Shown here: one piece after another, positions 24,945 through 32,605 of the stretch
Layout of the letters: the number at the start of each line of letters is the position of its first letter
How positions within the stretch are numbered: the stretch's first letter is position 1
Assembly (NCBI RefSeq): GCF_000498395.2
Contig: NZ_CP010979.1
Coordinates: forward strand, 1,488,001 to 1,552,000
DNA from: Pseudomonas putida S13.1.2
GTDB taxonomy: Bacteria; Pseudomonadota; Gammaproteobacteria; Pseudomonadales; Pseudomonadaceae
Length of the DNA stretch: 64,000 bases
Reading direction: 5' to 3'
The notes under the pieces: model-generated
Told to the model about the DNA's origin: nothing
The model's input: only the letters and a program-made list of their open reading frames with translations
Database searches by the model: none
Position numbers and translations under genes: made by a program

Positions 24945-25871
24945 ATGCCCAAGCCCACACTCCAGCACGCCGTCCGCCGCTCATTGCCCACCCCCGGCCA
25001 ACACACCTTGTGGCTGCGCTACCGTGCCCCTTATCACTGGCCCTCGACCCTGGGCTTCCTGACCGCCCGCTGCATCCCTGGTATTGAAACCTGCCTCGAC
25101 GGCACCTATCGCCGCACCCTGGCTATTGCCGGTCACCACGCTGTCTTGCACGCCACCCCCTTGCGCAACCAGGTGCGCGTGCACCTCGAAGGCGTTCCCT
25201 CAACTGCATTGCCTGGCCTGATCGCCAGACTGCGGCGCTTCTTCGACCTCGACGCCGACCCTGTGCGCATCGCGGCCGAATTGTCCCGCGACCCCTTGAT
25301 GGCCCGTTTGGCCCGCGAGCGCCCAGGCCTGCGTGTGCCCCAAGGCTGGGATGCCTGCGAACAAGCCATGCGTACCGTGCTGGGCCAGCAAATCAGCGTG
25401 GCCGGCGCCATGACCTTGGCCGGCCGGCTGGTACAACGTCATGGCACAGCGCTGCGTCTGCCGGTAGCGGGCCTGAGCCATGTGTTCCCGGCTTTGCCGG
25501 CGCTGGCCAATGCACAGTTCGAAAACATGGGCATGCCGCGAGCGCGCGCCGCCACCCTCGGCAACCTGGCCAACGCCTTGTTGGCCGAGCCGAGGCTGCT
25601 GCGTCGCGGGCAAGTGCTGGAAGAGTTGCTGAGTACCCTGTGCCGGATCAAGGGCATCGGGCCGTGGAGCGCGCAGTATCTGGCGCTACGCCAGGCCGGC
25701 GCCGCGGATGCATTGCCCTTGGGCGATGTGGCGCTGATCAAGGCATTGCGCCTGCTTGAGGGCAATGACGCGCAACTGGCCGAACGGGCTTTGGCGTGGC
25801 GCCCGTGGCGTGCCTATGCGGCGCAGCACCTGTGGGCATCGCTGGCGCCCGCAGGCACCGCTCGTCGTTAA
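24945..25871 (+). CDS. alkA: DNA-3-methyladenine glycosylase II
   Basis: A 308-residue glycosylase from the ATG at 24945 (MPKPTLQHAV); the frame is open to an earlier ATG at 24903 that adds 14 unlikely residues. The N-terminal AlkA_N domain includes LGFLTARCIPGIE. The HhH-GPD domain shows GWDACEQAMRTVLGQQISVAGA near residue 140, the hairpin LCRIKGIGPWSAQYLALR near 235 and catalytic Asp in LPLGDVALIKAL near 262. It excises alkylated bases from DNA. There is no fused Ada domain. An alkB gene lies 1.6 kb away in the opposite orientation. Confidence 0.92.
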   Translation: MPKPTLQHAVRRSLPTPGQHTLWLRYRAPYHWPSTLGFLTARCIPGIETCLDGTYRRTLAIAGHHAVLHATPLRNQVRVHLEGVPSTALPGLIARLRRFFDLDADPVRIAAELSRDPLMARLARERPGLRVPQGWDACEQAMRTVLGQQISVAGAMTLAGRLVQRHGTALRLPVAGLSHVFPALPALANAQFENMGMPRARAATLGNLANALLAEPRLLRRGQVLEELLSTLCRIKGIGPWSAQYLALRQAGAADALPLGDVALIKALRLLEGNDAQLAERALAWRPWRAYAAQHLWASLAPAGTARR

Positions 25872-26057
25872 GTCTGGCTTTGCATTCGAACGCTCGGCCA
25901 GCGGGCGCAATCTTCCACTAAGGTGCTAAGGGATTCCCCGTATCATCATTGCCCAGGCGCATGGACGCCTGCTCGGGCATGCGCAATATCAATTGGCGCC
26001 CCGCCCGATAAAGGCGTACTCACTCACAACAGGCCATCGCACAGAGAGGGTCGTACC

Positions 26058-26318
26058 ATGTCGTTGATAGGAGTTTCGATGCTGGAGATGCGGCAGATGA
26101 TCGAGCAGGCATGCCTGCCCGACCGCTGTGAAGTCAGCTGCCCGGACGGCGCCAACCTGACCATCCGCCTGGGTCAGGGCCAGAGTCTCGAAAAGAGCGT
26201 GACCCTCAGTGGGGTTCCGCTGCACAACCTCAACAGTTGCCGTGACCTGGTCCACCTGGTGGGGCAGTTGCATGCGCTGCGCGACAGCCACCCGACGCCA
26301 TTCAGGTCGCTTGCCTGA
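26058..26318 (+). CDS. DUF1652-type small protein
   Basis: An 86-residue protein from the ATG at 26058, with GAGAGGG seven bases upstream; an internal ATG at 26079 is also possible. MLEMRQMIEQACLPDRCEVSCPDGANLTIRLGQG matches the start of DUF1652, a family common in Pseudomonas and of unknown function. The 186 bases upstream, after alkA, show no other gene. Confidence 0.75.
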   Translation: MSLIGVSMLEMRQMIEQACLPDRCEVSCPDGANLTIRLGQGQSLEKSVTLSGVPLHNLNSCRDLVHLVGQLHALRDSHPTPFRSLA

Positions 26319-26338
26319 GTGCGCCTGTCGTGCCCCGG

Positions 26339-26953
26339 TCAGCCCAGGCTGGCCGGGCGCACGTATTCCGGCATCAGGCCGTTGAACCAGAACAGGATCA
26401 TCGACACCAGCATGGTCACCAACAGTAAAAGCCCGACGCCCCATACACACGTTGCAAACAACATTGCCTGTTCCTTCTTCAGCCGCAGGAAGGTCTGCAA
26501 CCCGCCATAGAGCAACACGCTGGCATAAGCAGAGGCAGCCACCAGCGCGACTAAGGCCAGCCAGCGAATCGGCACCAGGCCGACCACTCCGGCGAAAAAC
26601 CACGGCGAGGCGCAGTAGGCGGCAAAACCGATGCACTGGTTCAGGCTCGGCTGTGCATCGAACCCTCGTGACATCCAGCGGATCATCACCCCCATCAGCA
26701 TCACACCCACAACGGTAGTGGCATACAGCAGCCCTGCCAGTTGCGCGGCGCTGCCCATGCTCAGACGTACCCGCTCCTCATCCGCCAGGCTCCAGCCGAA
26801 GGTGGTCGTGCCGATGAACAGGCACACTGCCGGTATCAGTGCCAAGGCCAGCAGGCGCGGCAGATATTGCTGTGGGTGGTCTTCTTCGGCCCGGCGGATA
26901 TCCAGCCAGGCGTCGGCGGGGTGAGTGAAAAGCTTGAGCAACGGACTGTTCAT
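26339..26953 (-). CDS. Yip1-family integral membrane protein
   Basis: A 204-residue membrane protein. After a soluble start (FTHPADAWLDIRRAEEDHPQQYLPRLLALALIPAVCLFIGTTTFGW) there are about five hydrophobic segments, including AQLAGLLYATTVVGVMLMGVMI, CIGFAAYCASPWFFAGVVGLVPI and GVGLLLLVTMLVSMILFWFNGLMPEYV. The WxxIR start and the Pro in YCASPWF are typical of bacterial Yip1 proteins. The function is unknown. It converges on the DUF1652 gene with a 20-base gap that includes a GC-rich inverted repeat. Confidence 0.82.
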   Translation of the reverse strand: MNSPLLKLFTHPADAWLDIRRAEEDHPQQYLPRLLALALIPAVCLFIGTTTFGWSLADEERVRLSMGSAAQLAGLLYATTVVGVMLMGVMIRWMSRGFDAQPSLNQCIGFAAYCASPWFFAGVVGLVPIRWLALVALVAASAYASVLLYGGLQTFLRLKKEQAMLFATCVWGVGLLLLVTMLVSMILFWFNGLMPEYVRPASLG

Positions 26954-27038
26954 GGCGTTCTCCAGCAGGCAGGGCCCTTTTGCTATGGAGACACGCTGCG
27001 CCCAGCCGGTTCAGCCGGGTTGGCCGCCGTTGATCGGC

Positions 27039-27326
27039 TTATTGCAGCTCCAGCAGCAGGTTCAGGCCGCCATCGCCGCACTTGCCCTTGTCGCGAACCA
27101 CGCCATGATAACTGCGCCCATCCCAGACAAAGGCCACGCTGTGAGCACGATCAACCTTGTCCGGCAGTGGCGGGCAGATGTGCAGGCGCAGCCCCGGGCG
27201 CCCTTGCAGGTTGAGGGCGGCGAGCTGGCATTGGCATTCCACGCTTTGCGCCACCGGGCCGAACAGGGTGTCGCGTACGTAATCGAGCTGCAGCGAGGCA
27301 TTGGGTGCGCGGCCAGGCATCTTCAT
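27039..27326 (-). CDS. Conserved small hypothetical protein
   Basis: A 95-residue protein from the ATG at 27326 (MKMPGRAPNASLQLDYV). The frame is open to a TTG at 27347, but GGAG lies about ten bases before the ATG. Three cysteines (VECQCQL and GKCGDGG) and a C-terminal SVAFVWDGRSYHGVVRDKGKCGDGGLNLLLELQ give it the look of a real folded protein with a beta-rich end. I do not recognise the family. It stands alone between the Yip1-like and alkB genes. Confidence 0.6.
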   Translation of the reverse strand: MKMPGRAPNASLQLDYVRDTLFGPVAQSVECQCQLAALNLQGRPGLRLHICPPLPDKVDRAHSVAFVWDGRSYHGVVRDKGKCGDGGLNLLLELQ

Positions 27327-27493
27327 CGGTACGTGGCTCCGTGGCAACGGCTTGAAGGGCTAGGCGGGTTTGGCATGGCAGGCTCCAGGCAAAAAAAGGC
27401 GGCTTAATATTTGAAGCTTGCCTGGCCAAGATGTTCAACGTGTTTCATGTGCATTCATCTTGTTTTGCGCCGGGTGGCAGAAGGCAGGCCTGT

Positions 27494-28141
27494 TCAGGGA
27501 CCGGCCTTGCGCAAGGTCAGGTTGATCCGCCGCTCGCCCATGCGCGGATGCACGCCGGGCTTGATGGGCAGCACGCCATGAAAGCGCAAGCGGTCCTCAC
27601 CACCCCAGACCAACACGTCGCCGTGGCTCAGCGGGATGCGACGGGTCTTGTCGGTACGCTGCAGGCCCCCGAACAGGAACACCGCCGGCAGGCCCAGCGA
27701 CACCGATACGATCGGCTGGCCGAAGTCCTGCTCGTCGCGGTCCTGGTGCAGGCTCAGGCGTGTGCCAGGCAGGTAATGGTTGACCAGGCAGGCATCCGGC
27801 ACGAAACCCTCGAAGCCGGCCAAGGCCGCAGCGCGGGCGGCGAGGGCGAGCAGAACCGGGGGCAGGGCGGGCCAAGGCTTGCCGTTAACCGGGTCGCTGG
27901 AGCTATAGCGGTAACCGTGTTCGTCACTCACCCAACCCAGCGTGCCGCAGTTGGTCAGGCCTACTGCCATGCGCAGGCCACCCGGCGTGTGCATGTGCCG
28001 GAAGGGCGCTGCGCGCAGCACCGGGCGCAGGGCATCAAGCAGCGCCTCGGTTTCGGCCAGGGCGAAGCCGGGCAGCAGCAGGGTGTGGCTGGCCAGGCGT
28101 TGTGGCTGAGAACCGAACAGGTCTAGGTCGGACTGGATCAT
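27494..28141 (-). CDS. alkB: Alpha-ketoglutarate-dependent DNA dealkylase
   Basis: A 215-residue protein from the ATG at 28141 (MIQSDLDLFGS); the longer frame runs back into a REP element and is rejected. Fe(II) ligands are HxD in LSLHQDRDE and His in RFHGVLP; the 2-oxoglutarate Arg lies in RRINLTLR. FGQPIVSVSLGLPAVFLFGG is typical of E. coli-type AlkB. It reverses 1-methyladenine and 3-methylcytosine damage. A REP pair lies directly upstream. Confidence 0.93.
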   Translation of the reverse strand: MIQSDLDLFGSQPQRLASHTLLLPGFALAETEALLDALRPVLRAAPFRHMHTPGGLRMAVGLTNCGTLGWVSDEHGYRYSSSDPVNGKPWPALPPVLLALAARAAALAGFEGFVPDACLVNHYLPGTRLSLHQDRDEQDFGQPIVSVSLGLPAVFLFGGLQRTDKTRRIPLSHGDVLVWGGEDRLRFHGVLPIKPGVHPRMGERRINLTLRKAGP

Positions 28142-28191
28142 GGCACCGCACATGTTCGAGGGATTGGATATTGTATCCCTGCAATTGCGAT

Positions 28192-28290
28192 CCCTGTAGC
28201 AGCAGCCTTGTGCTGCGAAGAGGCCGGTATGCCCCCCAAAGATGTGCCGGTCCTGCAGGCCCTTTCGCAGCACAAGGCTGCTCCTACAGG
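28192..28290. repeat. REP-type inverted pair, 28-bp arms
   Basis: Arms 28192-28219 and 28263-28290 are reverse complements with one mismatch (type gcagcacaaggctgctcctacag). They lie between alkB and the terminator of the curlin operon. Confidence 0.85.
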
Positions 28291-28334
28291 GAATGCATAT
28301 ACCGGGCAGAATGAGAAGTTGCATAGGGTGTGAG

Positions 28335-28377
28335 CGAAAAAGGAACCGCGGCACCAGGGAGAGGAGCACCGCGGTTC
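28335..28377 (-). terminator. Rho-independent terminator of the curlin-repeat operon
   Basis: On the minus strand GAACCGCGG (28377-28369) pairs with CCGCGGTTC (28351-28343), followed by CTTTTTC. It begins 14 bases after the stop of the long curlin-repeat gene. Confidence 0.8.
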
Positions 28378-28390
28378 AAGGGGGAGCGGC

Positions 28391-29836
28391 TTACTTCTGG
28401 GTTACAGTGGCCAGGTTTGCGCTGCCCAGCTGGGTGATGGTGGCGGTTTGGGCGATACCGCTCTGGTCGACGAACGCCTTGTTACCCTGGCCTCCCTGGG
28501 TCACGTAGGCGACGTTGATGCTGTCTGTCTGTTTGATGGTGGCTTCGTTGCCGCTACCGTACAGCTGGTTGGTGTAGCTCTGGTTGCTGTAGCCGGACTG
28601 GTCCAGGGTGATGGAGTTGCCGGTGCCTTGGCTGTTGCCGTAGGCATAGTTGTCGGTACCGCGCTGGTCGGCGATCAGGATGTTGTCAGTGCCGTTCTGT
28701 TCGAAATACAGCTCGTTGTTGACGTCGTCCTGCTTGGTCTGCATCTGGTTGCCTTTACCCGCCTGGGTCAGCGTGGCCACCTGGTCCGCGCCCTTCTGGG
28801 TCAGGTTGACGCCGTTGCCATTGCCGGTCTGGTTGATGGTGGCGTTCTGATTGGTGCCGAACTGGCCACCCATCTTGGCGCCTTTCCAGTTGCTGGCGGT
28901 GATGCTGTTGCCATTGCCTTTGGTGTTGATGGTCAGGTTGAGGTTTTCACCATTTTGATAGGTGAAATGCAGGTTGTTGTTGCCGGTCTGGGTGATGGTG
29001 GCGGTCGCGTTGTTGGTCTCGAACTGGTCCGACCAACTGGCGTTGGCATTGCCTTGCTGGGTCAGGCTGACCTTGTTGCCGGCGCCGAAGCTCTGGTCGA
29101 TATAGCCCTCGTTCGTCTGGCCGGTCTGGACCACGGAGGCTTGGCTACCGATCTGGGTGTCCTGCCACACTTCCACCGAGTTGCCGCCACCGTACTGGCC
29201 AATGCCAATGGTGCCACCGGTGCCCTCACGCTGGTCGCCGTAGGCCCAGTTGTCGTGGCCATCCTGGAAGACCTGAATGTCGCCATCGAGGTGGTTCAGG
29301 TGCTCGGCGGCGGCGTAGTTGTCCTGGCCGGTCTGGTTTACGGTGCTGCGGTTGTTGCTGCCGCCGAACGTTTGCTCGATGAAGGCTTCGTTGCGCTGAC
29401 CGGATTGCCAGGTGGTGGCTTTGCTGGCTTCCTGGGTGTCCTGCCACACGGTGGATTTGTTACCGACGCCTTGCTGGGTTTGCAGCGATTCGTTGTTCAG
29501 CCCTACCGACTGGCTGGCAAAGGCATCGTTGTAGCTGCCCCCGGCACCCTGGGTGATCTGGCTACCGTTCTCGAACAGTTGCTCGGCGTAGCCAGCGTTG
29601 TACTGGCCGGTGGCGCTCTGCTGGATATCGCTGGTGCTCTCGGTTTGCACCGCCAGGTGGTTGTGGCCCTTGCCGGTCTGGTTCTGCGTGGCCGAGGCGA
29701 AGGATGCTTGGGTCTGGGCGACTTCGGCGATGTTTTCCTTGCCGTCCTGGGTCTGGGACGAGGTGCTGTCAGCAGCCATTGCCTGACCTGCGAGGGCCAG
29801 GACGATAGCGGCACTTAAAGGAGCGAGCTTGTACAT
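28391..29836 (-). CDS. Long curlin-repeat amyloid-like exported protein (CsgA-like)
   Basis: A 481-residue protein from the ATG at 29836. After the signal peptide (LSAAIVLALAGQAMA) almost the whole chain consists of about 30 half-repeats of 11-12 residues with the pattern Q-x-G-x-x-N-x-A-x-x-x-Q, for example TGNNNLHFTYQ, NGTDNILIADQ and GGQGNKAFVDQ. This is the curlin beta-helix signature, but the chain is about three times longer than enterobacterial CsgA (about 150 residues). The central region around NLTINTKGNGNSITASNWKG departs from the strict repeat. It ends ATVTQK. Expected role: an extracellular functional amyloid of biofilm matrix. It is the last gene of a four-gene operon. Confidence 0.87.
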   Translation of the reverse strand: MYKLAPLSAAIVLALAGQAMAADSTSSQTQDGKENIAEVAQTQASFASATQNQTGKGHNHLAVQTESTSDIQQSATGQYNAGYAEQLFENGSQITQGAGGSYNDAFASQSVGLNNESLQTQQGVGNKSTVWQDTQEASKATTWQSGQRNEAFIEQTFGGSNNRSTVNQTGQDNYAAAEHLNHLDGDIQVFQDGHDNWAYGDQREGTGGTIGIGQYGGGNSVEVWQDTQIGSQASVVQTGQTNEGYIDQSFGAGNKVSLTQQGNANASWSDQFETNNATATITQTGNNNLHFTYQNGENLNLTINTKGNGNSITASNWKGAKMGGQFGTNQNATINQTGNGNGVNLTQKGADQVATLTQAGKGNQMQTKQDDVNNELYFEQNGTDNILIADQRGTDNYAYGNSQGTGNSITLDQSGYSNQSYTNQLYGSGNEATIKQTDSINVAYVTQGGQGNKAFVDQSGIAQTATITQLGSANLATVTQK

Positions 29837-29852
29837 GGTGGTGCCTCCAGGT

Positions 29853-30326
29853 CTATCGATATTGGGTGATCTGAACATGCTGGCCATTACCGGTCTGGGT
29901 CACGGAGCTGTTGAGGCCCGAACCGGACTGCACGATGCTGGCGCTGTTGTCATTGCCGATCTGCTCGATGGCTGCGCTGTTGCTGCTGCCGCTCTGGCGA
30001 ATCGACGCGCTGTTGCCATTTCCCTGTTGGCTGATGATGGCCATCAGGTCACTGCCTTCCTGCAAGATGTACGCTTCCTGGGCACCGCCGGCCTGGACGA
30101 TACGGCCCAGCAGGGCCTGACCGTTCTGGTCGAGGGCGGCGCGGTTGCCTGACCCTTGCTGCTCGATCACCGCAGCCTGACCGGCGCCGACCGGTAGCAG
30201 GCGGATGATCACCGGGTCGCCGAGGTCATTGCCGGGCGCAAGGTCGGCGTTGTCCATCAGGTCGTCGGCCCAGCTGGCCTGGCCCGCCAGGGCCAGGCTG
30301 AACAGCAGTGGATACAGGCGTTTCAT
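29853..30326 (-). CDS. Short curlin-repeat protein (CsgB-like nucleator candidate)
   Basis: A 157-residue protein with signal peptide LYPLLFSLALAGQASWA. An acidic linker (DDLMDNADLAPGNDLGDP) is followed by about ten 11-residue half-repeats such as QGNGNSASIRQ, SGSSNSAAIEQ and IGNDNSASIVQ, ending in GQHVQITQYR. Size and position next to the long curlin protein match CsgB, the minor subunit that nucleates fibres, although assignment as CsgB rather than a second CsgA rests on length and order only. It lies 16 bases upstream of the long curlin gene and 15 bases after the 743-residue protein gene. Confidence 0.82.
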   Translation of the reverse strand: MKRLYPLLFSLALAGQASWADDLMDNADLAPGNDLGDPVIIRLLPVGAGQAAVIEQQGSGNRAALDQNGQALLGRIVQAGGAQEAYILQEGSDLMAIISQQGNGNSASIRQSGSSNSAAIEQIGNDNSASIVQSGSGLNSSVTQTGNGQHVQITQYR

Positions 30327-30341
30327 GGCGTTTTCCCGCCT

Positions 30342-32573
30342 TTACTGCACAACCACGTTGACGGTGCGGGTGGTACCCGGGCTGCTGGTAATGGTCGCCG
30401 TCGGCGCGGCGGTCGGGATTACCGTGGTGCTGTTGCTGACTGCCAGACGCCAGCGGCCGTTAATTGGTACGGTTGCGGTGCCCAGCGTCTGGACCCCGGT
30501 GGTGGTGGTGACCCGGACGGTGACAACGTTGCCCGTGGTTACCGACGAGGTACCGCTGATGTCCCAGTTGTAACGGTTGTTGGAGCGCGCCGTGACGGTG
30601 GCTGCCGTGACTGCAAAGGTTTCGGCGGCAGGCCGGGGCGACACGTTGACGGTGACCGTACCTGGAGTAGACAGCGCGCCCAGTGAGTCCCGTGCCTGGT
30701 AGGTGAAGGTGGTGGTAAAGGCCGCAGTCACCGTGGCCGGTGGGGTATAGGTCACCGATGCGCCGTCGGTGCTGACCGTACCCCGGCCAGCAGCCGGTTG
30801 GGTGACGGCAGCAACGACCAGCGGTACGTTGCCTTCGGGGTCGGTGTCGTTGGCCAGTACGTTGATGGTCAATGGCACACCCAGGGTGGCGACGGTTTCG
30901 GGGTTGGCTGTCGGTACCTGGTTAGGCGCAACGTTGATGGTGACCGTGGCCGGTTCCGACTTCAGGCCTTTGGAATCCACCGCCCGGTAGCTGAAGGTGG
31001 CCACCAGCGGTTGCGTAGCCCCGGCTGGCGGGGTGTAGGTGACCGAGGTGGTACCGTTGAGCACGACGCCGCCAAGGCCGGTACCCGGTTGGGTGAGGTC
31101 ACTGAGGGTCAGCGGCACATTGCCGTCAGGGTCGCTGTCGTTTTGCAGCAAGTTGAGGGTGATCGGCACGCCAACACTCGTGCTGCCGACATCTGCCTGG
31201 GCCAGCGGTGGCTGGTTGGCCGCCTCGACGGGTGCGTTGCCGACCACGATGACCGGTTCCACGTCAGTACCACCATGGGCAGATTTGACCGTGACGGTGG
31301 CTGGCGGTTGTGCCACGTCGTTGACCGTAATGCTTTGCAGCGTGCCGGATTTCGACAGGCGGCCGTAGCCCTGGGCGAGCATGTCGGGGATAGCCACTTC
31401 GTCACTGGACCTGGCCTCGATCAGCAGGCGCTTGTTGGCCCAGTCGTAGCGCGCGGTGCTGACCTTGACCACGTCGGTCAGCTTGCTCGACAGCGCGGTC
31501 GGCTGGGTGCCGCCGGCACTGTTGCTGGCCGTGACCACCACCACCGCAGGTGGTGCTGTCTGGCCAAGCTGATGGTGGAAGAACAGGCCGTTGTTGTCTG
31601 CCGTCAGGTTGAACTGGCAGGGCGAAGGGGGCGTGCCGATCAGTGCCAGGCCATTGCGCATGCACAGGCTGGCCTCTTTCGGCGCTTTGGCGAACACCTC
31701 CACCCGGGTGCCGCTGCCGTTGCGCGAGTAGGTGGCACGCTCCAGGGTGACAGGGGTTTGCGCGCGTTGGTCCAGCACCTTGCCCGAGACCGTGAACAGC
31801 GCGGTTTCGATGCGACCGGGCGGGCCGTCGATGCGGATGAAGTTGGTGTTGAACGGGCTGCCGACCACGGCTTCCGGGCGGTTAGGGTCACCGATGAAGG
31901 TTTCGGTGGCGCCGGTGTCCGGATTGACTTCGGTGTAAGGCCCGCCAACCCCACGCAGCCATGGCCCGAGTGCGCCATTGAGCGCCCCCGTGAAGTTACC
32001 GGGTGCGCCGATACCGATGTCGCGGGTGATGTTGATCGCCCGCCGGCCGGGGGTGGTGACGTTGACCGTCTCGACCCCGAAGGGGTGGGTGATGGTGTAG
32101 ACACCTGCACGCGGGACCGATACGCGAAGGCGGATGCGGGCGAAGCTCTGCTGGTCGCCGTCTACCGGGTTTTCGGCGGCAAAGGCCGCTTCCAGGCCCG
32201 CGACGTAGGCATCCAGTTCATAGCCGCTGTTACCCACGGCAGGGATGGTGGCTTCGGCCAGGAACCAGAACATTTCTGGCGGCCAGTTGTCTGGGAACAC
32301 CAGCGGCAGGGCGTCGTCGTAGATACCCGGCTCAGGTAGCAGGGTGCACATGTAGGACGGTGCAGCCGGTGTGCCGGGCACCCGGGTACTGGTGGCACGT
32401 GACTGGCACAATTCCAGGGACTGGTTGAGGCTGTCCTTGTACCACATCGGGTAACCGCCCGTGGCGAAGGTGTAGGGCCCCGGGTCGACATCAGACAACG
32501 CGGCAAAGGCGGCGCTGGTAACGGTGAGGGAAAAACCGGCGGCGAACAGCGCACGGCGCGACCAAGTGTTCAT
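30342..32573 (-). CDS. Exported multidomain protein: unknown N-terminal domain plus two Ig/cadherin-like repeats
   Basis: A 743-residue protein from the ATG at 32573 (AGGAGG six bases upstream) with signal peptide LFAAGFSLTVTSAAFA. Residues about 25-395 are homologous to the neighbouring protein encoded at 32606-33934: DPGPYTFATGGYPMWYKDS, APSYMCTLLPEPG, RRAINITRDIGIG and VGSPFNTNFIRI. Two tandem domains of about 95 residues follow (VPITLNLLQNDSDPDGNVPLT and VPLTINVLANDTDPEGNVPLV), of the calcium-binding Ig/cadherin kind. The last 90 residues are Thr/Val-rich with VTARSNNRYNWDISGTSS. It is probably secreted or surface-attached. I do not recognise the N-terminal family. Being in the curlin operon, it may cap, anchor or decorate the fibres. 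Confidence 0.8.
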   Translation of the reverse strand: MNTWSRRALFAAGFSLTVTSAAFAALSDVDPGPYTFATGGYPMWYKDSLNQSLELCQSRATSTRVPGTPAAPSYMCTLLPEPGIYDDALPLVFPDNWPPEMFWFLAEATIPAVGNSGYELDAYVAGLEAAFAAENPVDGDQQSFARIRLRVSVPRAGVYTITHPFGVETVNVTTPGRRAINITRDIGIGAPGNFTGALNGALGPWLRGVGGPYTEVNPDTGATETFIGDPNRPEAVVGSPFNTNFIRIDGPPGRIETALFTVSGKVLDQRAQTPVTLERATYSRNGSGTRVEVFAKAPKEASLCMRNGLALIGTPPSPCQFNLTADNNGLFFHHQLGQTAPPAVVVVTASNSAGGTQPTALSSKLTDVVKVSTARYDWANKRLLIEARSSDEVAIPDMLAQGYGRLSKSGTLQSITVNDVAQPPATVTVKSAHGGTDVEPVIVVGNAPVEAANQPPLAQADVGSTSVGVPITLNLLQNDSDPDGNVPLTLSDLTQPGTGLGGVVLNGTTSVTYTPPAGATQPLVATFSYRAVDSKGLKSEPATVTINVAPNQVPTANPETVATLGVPLTINVLANDTDPEGNVPLVVAAVTQPAAGRGTVSTDGASVTYTPPATVTAAFTTTFTYQARDSLGALSTPGTVTVNVSPRPAAETFAVTAATVTARSNNRYNWDISGTSSVTTGNVVTVRVTTTTGVQTLGTATVPINGRWRLAVSNSTTVIPTAAPTATITSSPGTTRTVNVVVQ

Positions 32574-32605
32574 GCGGCCTCCTTGAAGGCTGAGCCTTTG
32601 TCTGT

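Noticed and set aside
28448..29818. 456-codon plus-strand frame rich in Val and Leu, resembling a membrane protein
   Set aside because: It is the reverse reading of the curlin-repeat gene; the periodic Q/N codons create a periodic false protein.
28391..29836. Possible CRISPR or DNA tandem array in the repetitive segment
   Set aside because: The period exists at protein level (11-12 residues) with variable codons. There are no identical DNA repeats with unique spacers.
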